From: Spirochaetota bacterium
GTDB taxonomy: Bacteria; Spirochaetota; Brevinematia; DTOW01
Direction of reading: 5' to 3'
Assembly (NCBI GenBank): GCA_028276145.1
Contig: JAPYWX010000087.1
Location: 1 to 6,645 of the forward strand
DNA length: 6,645 bases
In this document: positions 1 to 6,294 of the stretch, piece after piece
How the letters are laid out: the number at the start of each line of letters is the position of its first letter
Numbering within the stretch: the stretch's first letter is position 1
Notes under the pieces: model-generated
Seen by the model: only the letters and a program-made list of their open reading frames with translations
Databases searched by the model: none
What the model was told of the DNA's origin: nothing
Position numbers and translations under genes: made by a program

Positions 1-174
1 TGGCAATTGCTTGTGCTCTCTTGTGGAACATCTACATGTTGTGGGTGTTTTTATTTTTGTCCTTCCTCCTCCATCTCAAAACCAAATCCATCCACCTAAA
101 TATTTTTGGAACAGCCTCCACAGAATGTTGCAACTTGATTTTTTTTTCACAATAGTGGAAGTGAGGAGGTAATT
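1..174. other. Upstream region of the H-NOX gene, no gene recognised
   Basis: No convincing coding region is visible. Plus frames 2 and 3 stay open from the left edge to stops at 170-172 and 153-155, but their translations look like no protein I know. The plus strand is pyrimidine-rich around 45-75 and carries a run of nine T at 139-147. A weak inverted repeat (AACAT/ATGTT, 27-31 and 36-40) and a direct repeat TTGTGG (21-26 and 39-44) are present. A possible but poor promoter is TTGCAA (128-133), a 17-bp spacer, then AATAGT (151-156). The Shine-Dalgarno sequence of the next gene lies at 163-169. Confidence 0.5.
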
Positions 175-699
175 ATGAAGGGAGTTATAGTACTTGCTAC
201 AAAGGAAATGGTAACTAAAAATTTTGGTGAGGGAAAGTGGAAAGAGGCATTACAAAAAGCAGGAATTGACAAAGAACCTATGATATTACCAATGTCAGAC
301 ATTGACGATCAAATTGTAATGAAAGTTATTAACGCTCTTTGCGAGGTACTGAATTTGTCTTTTACTCAGGTAGCAGATGCTTTTGGTGATTACTGGGTAA
401 ATGAGTACTCACATAAGATTTATCAAGTTTACTACGATAGGTGTAAAACGGCAAAAGAGTTCTTACTGAAAATGGACTCAGTTCATGTAGCTTCTACAAA
501 AACTATGGCTAATGCTCATCCACCGAGGTTTGAATACGAATGGAAGGATGATAAGACTCTTATAATGCATTACAAATCCTCAAGAGGATTGATTGACTTC
601 ATGGTAGGATTAATCAAAGGAGTTGGGAAGTACTACAAGGAGGATTTAAAAGTAACGAAACTTGACAACGAGAGAGTGGAGATTGTTTTTCCTTATTAG
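175..699 (+). CDS. Stand-alone H-NOX (heme NO/O2-binding) sensor protein
   Basis: This is a cytoplasmic gas sensor of the H-NOX (HNOB) family, which binds b-type heme and passes NO or O2 state to a partner signalling protein. At 174 residues it is close to the usual length of a single-domain H-NOX. The proximal heme ligand is His104 in MDSVH. The heme-propionate motif YxSxR is Tyr133-Ser135-Arg137, and the conserved proline that distorts heme is in HPPR (116-117). By alignment from memory with the Caldanaerobacter O2-binding H-NOX, the distal tyrosine that stabilises O2 is Phe142 here, and the distal Trp9 and Asn74 positions are Thr9 and Trp74. This predicts an NO-selective pocket. The ATG follows GAGGAGG (163-169) by five bases, and in-frame stops lie upstream at 100-102 and 136-138. 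No histidine kinase, cyclase or chemoreceptor partner is in the window; one could lie to the left. Family assignment is secure; ligand preference is inference. Confidence 0.93.
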   Translation: MKGVIVLATKEMVTKNFGEGKWKEALQKAGIDKEPMILPMSDIDDQIVMKVINALCEVLNLSFTQVADAFGDYWVNEYSHKIYQVYYDRCKTAKEFLLKMDSVHVASTKTMANAHPPRFEYEWKDDKTLIMHYKSSRGLIDFMVGLIKGVGKYYKEDLKVTKLDNERVEIVFPY

Positions 700-714
700 T
701 TGGTTGTAACTAAT
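695..714. repeat. Small AT-rich inverted repeat at the H-NOX stop codon
   Basis: ATTAGTT (695-701) and AACTAAT (708-714) are perfect 7-bp inverted arms around a 6-base loop and include the TAG stop. It is just upstream of the GC-rich hairpin at 722-740. It might protect the 3' end of the H-NOX mRNA, but the stem is AT-rich and could be chance. Confidence 0.3.
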
Positions 715-721
715 CATTCTA

Positions 722-740
722 AAGGAGGCTCTGCCTCCTT
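722..740. terminator. Bidirectional hairpin between convergent H-NOX and purD
   Basis: AAGGAGGC (722-729) and GCCTCCTT (733-740) form a perfect 8-bp stem with a 3-base loop. It sits between the stop codons of two convergent genes, at 699 and 744, so it can serve both. The tails are poor in T on either strand (TTGTATTAT forward, TTTAGAATG reverse). Intrinsic termination may therefore be incomplete and some antisense read-through is possible. Confidence 0.7.
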
Positions 741-743
741 GTA

Positions 744-2018
744 TTATAATAATCTTTCCAACGCTTTCTTTCCTATGTCCCTTCTATAGAACATTCCTTC
801 AAATTCTATGCCTTCTATTCTCTTATAAGCTTTGCTTATAGATTCTTGTAGAGAGTTACCTATCCCCACAACACCTAAAACCCTTCCCCCATTTGTTAAA
901 AGTTTGCCATCTTTGATTGTTGTTCCTGCGTGGAAAACGATAGAATCTTCTTTTTCTGACAAATCACCTTTTATCTCTTTCCCTACTTCGTACTTTTCGG
1001 GGTATCCTTGAGATGCTAGAACAACGACTGTTGCGAATTTCTCAAATATCTCTATATTTATTTTTTTCAATAGTTTTTCTGCTGTTGCTTGGGATAATTC
1101 AAAGAAATCTGTTTTTATTAATGGCAATACTACTTGTGCTTCAGGGTCACCTAGCCTACAATTGAATTCAAGCACATACGGATTTAGTTTGTCGTCAACC
1201 ATTAGCCCAGCGTAAATTATACCTTTGTAGCCTATTCCTTCTTTTGCTAGCCCGTCAACTGTTGGGTATATTATTTTTTTCATTATGTCTTTTATTAAGT
1301 CTTCCTTTACGAATGGCACAGGTGCATAGGAGCCCATACCGCCTGTGTTTGGTCCTTTGTCATCGTCAAATGCTCTTTTGTGGTCCTGTGCTACTGATAA
1401 GAGTTTTACATCCTCTCCATCTGTTATTACAAATACGCTTATTTCAAATCCTGATATTCTCTTTTCAATTACAACTTTATCACCTGAGTCACCGAATTTG
1501 TCGTTTATGAACACATCTTCAAGAAATTTTATACCTTCTTCGTATGAACTTGGTACGATTACACCTTTACCGGCTGCTAAGCCATTAACCTTTATTACCC
1601 AATCGGTGTGTTTTTCAAAAAATGCTTTTGCACTGTCAAAATCTTCAAAAACTTCAAATTCTGCTGTTGGTATTCCGTATTTTTTCATAAAGAGTTTAGC
1701 GAAAACCTTGCTACCTTCTATCATTCCACCGTTTGAGGTTGGTGCTACGATTTTTATTCCTTCAGGCTCTAAATAATCAGTTATTCCGTCAATTATTGGT
1801 TTCTCCGGTCCAACGAAAACAATGTCAATCTTGTTTTCTTTTATGAATTTTATCAAATCTACAAAAGGAGGTTTCAGGGGAATATTGATATTTTCTCCTA
1901 TACTTGCAGTACCGCCATTACCAGGAACGCAAAAGACCTTTTCAACATTTGATGACTTTGAGAATTTCCAAGCTATTGCGTGTTCCCTTCCACCACTACC
2001 GATTACACATACCTTCAT
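744..2018 (-). CDS. purD: Phosphoribosylamine-glycine ligase (GAR synthetase)
   Basis: The enzyme joins glycine to 5-phosphoribosylamine using ATP, the second step of de novo purine synthesis, in the cytoplasm. At 424 residues it has the family's normal monofunctional length. Visible signatures, in order: the N-terminal GSGGREHA (7-14) and PGNGGT (32-37); the ATP-grasp segment IKVNGLAAGKGV (142-153); the PurD signature in QDHKRAFDDDKGPNTGGMG (211-229); the metal/ATP-binding LEFNCRLGDPEAQ (283-295), with Cys286 and Leu288 where Val and Phe are usual; and the C-terminal domain with RVLGVVG (379-385) and FYRRDIG (410-416). The start is fixed by MKVCVIGSGGREHA, the family's standard N-terminus. 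No Shine-Dalgarno precedes the ATG; seven T bases separate it from TATAAAA, which suggests a leaderless mRNA. The gene stands alone: no other purine gene is in the window, and both neighbours point the opposite way. Confidence 0.97.
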   Translation of the reverse strand: MKVCVIGSGGREHAIAWKFSKSSNVEKVFCVPGNGGTASIGENINIPLKPPFVDLIKFIKENKIDIVFVGPEKPIIDGITDYLEPEGIKIVAPTSNGGMIEGSKVFAKLFMKKYGIPTAEFEVFEDFDSAKAFFEKHTDWVIKVNGLAAGKGVIVPSSYEEGIKFLEDVFINDKFGDSGDKVVIEKRISGFEISVFVITDGEDVKLLSVAQDHKRAFDDDKGPNTGGMGSYAPVPFVKEDLIKDIMKKIIYPTVDGLAKEGIGYKGIIYAGLMVDDKLNPYVLEFNCRLGDPEAQVVLPLIKTDFFELSQATAEKLLKKINIEIFEKFATVVVLASQGYPEKYEVGKEIKGDLSEKEDSIVFHAGTTIKDGKLLTNGGRVLGVVGIGNSLQESISKAYKRIEGIEFEGMFYRRDIGKKALERLL

Positions 2019-2026
2019 AAAAAAAT

Positions 2027-2054
2027 TTTATAGGAATGTTGATTTTGAAATCAA
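2027..2054 (-). promoter_or_regulatory. Candidate purD promoter giving a leaderless mRNA
   Basis: On the minus strand, TTGATT (2054-2049) and TATAAA (2032-2027) are separated by 16 bp and resemble sigma-70 -35 and -10 boxes. Only eight bases, A followed by seven T, lie between the -10 box and the purD ATG (2018-2016). The usual start distance therefore puts +1 at or next to the A of the ATG. The absence of any Shine-Dalgarno sequence agrees with this. The hexamers are seen; promoter activity and start site are inferred. Confidence 0.6.
2039..2054. promoter_or_regulatory. 16-bp palindrome over the purD -35 box, possible operator
   Basis: TTGATTT (2039-2045) and AAATCAA (2048-2054) are perfect 7-bp inverted arms around a 2-base centre. 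On the minus strand one arm contains the candidate -35 hexamer of purD and the rest lies in the spacer, where a bound dimeric regulator would block RNA polymerase. It resembles FNR-type half-sites (TTGAT/ATCAA), but the gap between them is 6 rather than 4 bases, so I do not assign it to that family. A chance AT-rich palindrome is possible. Confidence 0.4.
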
Positions 2055-2123
2055 AGAGTTGGGTGTCGCTTTCTTTGGTACTTTTTCGTTTAATAATTGA
2101 AATCTGAATTTTAGGAGGGAATT

Positions 2124-5100
2124 ATGAAAAAGTTTCTTTTCATCATACCTATCATAATGATAGGTGTAACTCTGATGTTTGGAAGCTGTAGTCAAAGCCC
2201 TGTCATTGAAGAGACGAATGTCTCTTCTAGTGGTGGTAGTAGCGAAACTACAAGTGTCTCTGACACTTCTAAACCTCAAATAACCCTTGTTATGCCTACC
2301 AATGGCCAAGTCGTAGCTGAAAACTTTGATGTCTTGGTCTTCGGTGTGGATAACAAAGGTATAAGCAAAATCGTTATAGGTGCTGGTGGCCAAGAGAAGC
2401 TAGTTCTAACGAATCTACAACAAAACACAAACGATGGGATAATTTATTCATTTGTTCTTACTAATATTTATCACAACGTAGGTGGGACTAACGAAGTTTT
2501 CGCTTTCTGTCAAGATACTTCAGGTAATGTAAGTAGTACTAACAAAGTGTCAGTAGTTATTGATACTGAGGCACCTACAGTTTCTATTGTATCACCTACT
2601 AACCTACAGACTGTCTCAACTAATGTTCAATTGGTTTTGAGTGCAAGAGATGACATCGGTATAGAAGGAGTTTACCTTTCTATCAACGGTACTAGTTTCG
2701 TAAAGATCTCATCAAGTACCAATGTTTCAACAAATATTTCACTTGCGAATGGCACAAACTCAATAAGGGTTTACTCAAAGGATTTAGTCGGTAGAATGAG
2801 TGTTATTCAATCTATTTCCTTGATTGTTGATTCTGATTTCCCATTTGTTGTTATCTCATCTCCTACAAATGGACAGATTTTCAATACATCAAATGTTGTT
2901 GTTTCCGGTGTTTCTTATGCCTCTTCAGGAATAAGTAATACTTATATATCTGTTGATAACTTGCCGTGGGAAAGTGTTGGGAATTCTAGTAACTGGTCTA
3001 AGGCTCTAGCCTTGGCTGAGGGTAGCCACACTATAAAAGTTTATGTTCTTGATAACAACAATAGACAGAGTAGTGAATACTCTGCGAATGTAGTAATTGA
3101 CTACACACCACCTACACTTTACTTTACCTATCCTTTGAGCAATATTACTATATTCTCTGAGTATATAACCGTTCAAGGTAAGGCTAATGACAATATAAGT
3201 GGTGTTGATAAAGTATTGATAAAAGTCAACAATGGTTCTTTTGTTGAGGCTAACGGTTCAACAAACTGGTTTGTTGATAGTGTTTATATACCTCTTGGCA
3301 CTAACACAATTTACGCTTATGCTGTAGACAAGGCAGGTAATGTTAGCTCTCAAATTCCAATAACTTTTGAAAGAGTTTCTTACACGAATACAAATACAAC
3401 AACTAATACCAATAGTTCAGTTAGTGGAGAATTCCCAGGTAATGGTTCTGATGACCCTAGAGATTGGAGAGTGTACTTTGTTATGACTGATAGGTTTGTT
3501 GATGGCTATGCCGGTAATAACAATATCTACGGTGATGAGTACAGAGCACCTGATAACAATAGTGATGAAGCTTTGAGGTATTACAATGGTGGTGATTTCA
3601 AAGGATTAATAGACAACCTTGACTACATAAAAAGTATGGGCTTCAATGCTATTTGGATAACACCTGTTGTTAAACAACCTGAAGGTAGATATGTCAATAG
3701 TAGTCAAACTTATGATGCGGCAGGGTATCATGGCTATTGGGGATATGACTTTGATAGCATTGATCCACACCTTGAGTCACCAGGAGCAACATTACAGGAC
3801 CTTATAAACATAGCACACAGCAAAGGTATAAGAATAATACTTGATATTGTTGTAAATCATGGGCACGGTGGCGATGCTCACCCTAGTGTGAAGTGGTATA
3901 ATGATAGGCTTAAGGTAAAGATGGATGGGCAGTGGTGGACTTATGACCAAACAAATGACCCTTATTACAACAACACCAATGGTGTTGCCGATATATGGGA
4001 GAATTCACCCGGATTCTTTAACTACAGAGGTGATTATAAATTACTTGATTTGTTGGATTTTAATGAATGTGATCCTAGAACGAGGCAGCACTTGATAAAT
4101 GTTTACAAGAAATTTATAGACATGGGAGTGGATGGATTTAGGATTGACACGGTGGCATACATGAGAAAGCAGTGGTGGGGTGTTTTTGCTGATGCGATAT
4201 GGGAATATGCAGCATCAAAAGGTAAGCCATGGTTCTGGCAAGTTGGTGAGGCATGGGTAGCAACGAGGAGTGAGGCACTGTCATACACTACTTATTCATC
4301 ACATAAAGCTTTCTCGGTGCTTGATTTACACGGCTCTTGTATGGACTTCCCAGGTCAGGCGAAAGGTGTGTTTGCTGGTAGTAGCGGATTTGAGCAGATG
4401 GCGAACATAATGAGTAGTGATTACAGTGGTAGTATTGACCCTACATTCTTAGGTACATTTGTTGACAATCACGATAAGCCAAGATTCCCCGGTGGCTGGG
4501 TAGACGGTACTGAGATGGTCAGAATATGGAAGAACGCGCTTAACTGGTACTTCTTAGCTAGAGGTATACCGATAGTGTATTACGGTACAGAATTTGAAGG
4601 TACCGCTGACAGTATAAATGACTATGGTGCTGGTGAACCTAAGAATAGAAGATATGTAGGGCAGGACAGAATAAACAGAGTATTAGCTAATCCTAATAAT
4701 TACCCAATCTACAAGCATCTAAAGTTGTTGAACTCGTTAAGAGGTGCTGAAATATCGTTGAGGAGAGGCAGTCAGGTGAATATATACCTTAGTGGTGATA
4801 TAGCCGTTTTCAAGAGGGAGTATGTGTCAAGTGTTTCTTATGTTATACTAAACAAGGGTAATAGTTCTGCAAATTACACTATATCATTAGCGAATGGTAA
4901 TTATCTATTACTATCACCTTCAGGTGATACTATAACAACGAATACGATAACCGTTAGTAGTGGTAGTTATAATGTGAGTGTTGGAGCGAATAGCTTTAGT
5001 GTATTGGTATTCAAATATCCCGATCCAGCATCAAGTGTAGCTATAAGTGGTAGCTATACAGTCAGTATGAACAATGTTGTTGGTAACCTATGGAAAGGTA

Positions 5101-6254
5101 CAATAAATGTTTCTACGCCGGGAAGTGTAAACATTTTCTTTAATGCTAGCTATAGCAATGGCTCAAAAGTCTTTGGTGATAATGATGAGGTAGGCACATT
5201 CTTGCCGGTTAGTGGAGTAGCTATTGAGAGTAGTACTGACCCTATAACGTTTGATGCACCTGTTGCAGGTCCCTATGAAATTGAGTTTAACGATGCTACA
5301 TTGAGCTATTCCATAAAGTATGTTGGTAGTGTACCAATAACGACAATAATAGTTAGGTCCTTTGTTGGTGGTAATAACTGGGTAGGTGTCTGCGGTAGTT
5401 ATTCACCGGTAACAAGCTATAGTGATTCGGATAACCATGTGCCGGGTATGGCATGGTGGGGTAATGAACCAGCTACACCGATGGTATTCAAAGGAGTTGA
5501 CAATAACAATAGAAATATATGGGTATGGACGAGTACGAATGTTCCGAGTGGTAAGAAGATAGAATTTAAGCCTAGGAGGAATGGTATTGATTGGTACCCT
5601 GGGGCTAATTTGAGTGTTTTAGGTGGTCAGAGTGTTGATGTTACTTATGATTGGGGCTTAACATCAAGTGAAGGTGCACCTAATATGAACGATACAGTTC
5701 CACCAGTAGTTACGATTAATTATCCTACTTCTAATTCTCTGATTATCAATACTACGAATATAACTGTTACGGGTAGTGCTACTGACAATAAGAGTGGAGT
5801 GAAGGAGGTCAGGCTCAGTGTGGATGGTGGACCATTTGGACTAGTGAGTAGTACATCAACATGGAGTACAAATTTACTACTGAATTATGGTAGTCATTAC
5901 ATAAATGTTTATGCGGTTGATAATTCTAACAATGTGAGTATCACCAATAGGGTTGACTTTGTGATAACGAATATACCGCCGACTAATGTTAGTATAAAGT
6001 ATTATAGACCTGATTGGAGCACGGTAAATATACATTACAATGCTGGTAATGGTTGGACTTCTGTTCCGGGTGTTGCAATGAGTAATATAGGTGGTGGCTG
6101 GTGGCAGAAGACAATAAGCGTAGTTTCAAATTATTATCGCTTCTGCTTCAACAATGGTTCGGGTACATGGGATAACAATAATGGTAACGATTACGTTGTG
6201 AGTACTACTTATACGAATATTGGTGTGAGTAATGGGATTATAATTTACTATTAA
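2124..6254 (+). CDS. Large multidomain GH13 alpha-amylase lipoprotein with Ig-like and starch-binding domains
   Basis: A 1376-residue predicted surface starch-degrading enzyme. Residues 1-21 form a lipoprotein signal peptide (KK, hydrophobic 4-20) ending in FGS-Cys22, followed by a Ser/Thr-rich tether. Four Ig-like domains occupy about 51-148, 150-236, 240-327 and 329-417, then a Thr/Asn linker (420-432). The GH13 catalytic domain spans about 448-870: YHGYW (535-539), region I DIVVNH (574-579), region II GFRIDTVAYM with nucleophile Asp675 and Arg673, region III GEAW with acid/base Glu709, and region IV FVDNHD with Asp784. The motifs look closest to alpha-amylases and CGTases. A beta-sandwich C domain (about 880-965) follows, then an E-set-like domain (966-1069), a CBM20-like domain (1071-1180), a fifth Ig-like domain (1191-1283) and a CBM25-like domain (1286-1376). 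AGGAGG (2113-2118), five bases before the ATG, fixes the start. Region II has Ala-Tyr (678-679) where Lys-His is common. The exact product (maltooligosaccharides or cyclodextrins) cannot be read from sequence. Confidence 0.93.
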   Translation: MKKFLFIIPIIMIGVTLMFGSCSQSPVIEETNVSSSGGSSETTSVSDTSKPQITLVMPTNGQVVAENFDVLVFGVDNKGISKIVIGAGGQEKLVLTNLQQNTNDGIIYSFVLTNIYHNVGGTNEVFAFCQDTSGNVSSTNKVSVVIDTEAPTVSIVSPTNLQTVSTNVQLVLSARDDIGIEGVYLSINGTSFVKISSSTNVSTNISLANGTNSIRVYSKDLVGRMSVIQSISLIVDSDFPFVVISSPTNGQIFNTSNVVVSGVSYASSGISNTYISVDNLPWESVGNSSNWSKALALAEGSHTIKVYVLDNNNRQSSEYSANVVIDYTPPTLYFTYPLSNITIFSEYITVQGKANDNISGVDKVLIKVNNGSFVEANGSTNWFVDSVYIPLGTNTIYAYAVDKAGNVSSQIPITFERVSYTNTNTTTNTNSSVSGEFPGNGSDDPRDWRVYFVMTDRFVDGYAGNNNIYGDEYRAPDNNSDEALRYYNGGDFKGLIDNLDYIKSMGFNAIWITPVVKQPEGRYVNSSQTYDAAGYHGYWGYDFDSIDPHLESPGATLQDLINIAHSKGIRIILDIVVNHGHGGDAHPSVKWYNDRLKVKMDGQWWTYDQTNDPYYNNTNGVADIWENSPGFFNYRGDYKLLDLLDFNECDPRTRQHLINVYKKFIDMGVDGFRIDTVAYMRKQWWGVFADAIWEYAASKGKPWFWQVGEAWVATRSEALSYTTYSSHKAFSVLDLHGSCMDFPGQAKGVFAGSSGFEQMANIMSSDYSGSIDPTFLGTFVDNHDKPRFPGGWVDGTEMVRIWKNALNWYFLARGIPIVYYGTEFEGTADSINDYGAGEPKNRRYVGQDRINRVLANPNNYPIYKHLKLLNSLRGAEISLRRGSQVNIYLSGDIAVFKREYVSSVSYVILNKGNSSANYTISLANGNYLLLSPSGDTITTNTITVSSGSYNVSVGANSFSVLVFKYPDPASSVAISGSYTVSMNNVVGNLWKGTINVSTPGSVNIFFNASYSNGSKVFGDNDEVGTFLPVSGVAIESSTDPITFDAPVAGPYEIEFNDATLSYSIKYVGSVPITTIIVRSFVGGNNWVGVCGSYSPVTSYSDSDNHVPGMAWWGNEPATPMVFKGVDNNNRNIWVWTSTNVPSGKKIEFKPRRNGIDWYPGANLSVLGGQSVDVTYDWGLTSSEGAPNMNDTVPPVVTINYPTSNSLIINTTNITVTGSATDNKSGVKEVRLSVDGGPFGLVSSTSTWSTNLLLNYGSHYINVYAVDNSNNVSITNRVDFVITNIPPTNVSIKYYRPDWSTVNIHYNAGNGWTSVPGVAMSNIGGGWWQKTISVVSNYYRFCFNNGSGTWDNNNGNDYVVSTTYTNIGVSNGIIIYY
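2274..3374 (+). repeat. Four tandem Ig-like domain repeats in the amylase
   Basis: Residues 51-417 contain four units of about 90 residues. Each opens with a P-x-(V/I/L)-x-(I/V/F)-x-x-P-x-(T/S)-N pattern (for example PTVSIVSPTN at 151, FVVISSPTNG at 241) and closes with a strand like NSIRVYSKD or NTIYAYAVDKAGN before the next domain. A fifth copy is at residues 1191-1283 (5694-5972) and most resembles the fourth: DNISGVDKV against DNKSGVKEV. They probably act as a stalk that lifts the catalytic domain off the membrane, as is known for Ig-like modules in bacterial surface enzymes. The repeats are recognisable in protein but have diverged in DNA. Confidence 0.8.
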
Positions 6255-6258
6255 ACTC

Positions 6259-6289
6259 AAAGGGGCCGTGAGGCCCCTTTTAATTTTTT
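6259..6289 (+). terminator. Strong intrinsic terminator of the amylase gene
   Basis: AAAGGGGCC (6259-6267) pairs with GGCCCCTTT (6272-6280) in a perfect 9-bp stem closed by GTGA, a GNRA-type tetraloop in the plus-strand RNA. It is followed by TAA and six T (6284-6289), a good U-tract. It begins four bases after the amylase stop. It also lies just past the stop of the convergent ABC ATPase gene (6295), but the minus-strand tail (GAGTTTAATAG) is poor in T, so it should work best for the amylase. Confidence 0.9.
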
Positions 6290-6294
6290 ATTTC

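Noticed and set aside
2..31. Possible start of a divergent minus-strand gene (ATG at 31-29, MFHKRAQAIA)
   Set aside because: Only ten codons are visible, with no ribosome-binding site, so there is nothing to support it.
139..147. T9 tract as the U-tract of a terminator for an upstream gene
   Set aside because: No stable stem-loop precedes it; the only nearby palindrome, GTTGCAAC (127-134), leaves no loop.
76..150. Minus-strand 24-residue peptide frame starting with GTG, lysine-rich then hydrophobic (VKKKSSCNILWRLF...)
   Set aside because: It looks like a small amphipathic peptide, but there is no Shine-Dalgarno before the GTG and the lysines come from the T9 tract; too short to support.
1345..1776. 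Plus-strand open frame of 143 codons inside purD
   Set aside because: It is antisense to a confidently identified purD and its translation has no recognisable motif; it is a shadow. The same holds for the open frames at 1244-1510 and 1822-2100.
2039..2054. FNR/DNR-type box that might tie purD to NO or oxygen sensing
   Set aside because: The half-sites TTGAT and ATCAA are present but are 6 rather than 4 bases apart, which breaks the known spacing; kept only as a generic palindrome.
2028..2393. Minus-strand open frame of 121 codons across the purD/amylase intergenic region and amylase 5' end
   Set aside because: It runs antisense to the amylase signal peptide and first Ig-like domain, covers the purD promoter, and resembles no protein I know.
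4103..4288. Minus-strand open frame of 61 codons inside the amylase catalytic domain
   Set aside because: It is antisense to conserved GH13 regions II and III, whose conservation explains the open frame.
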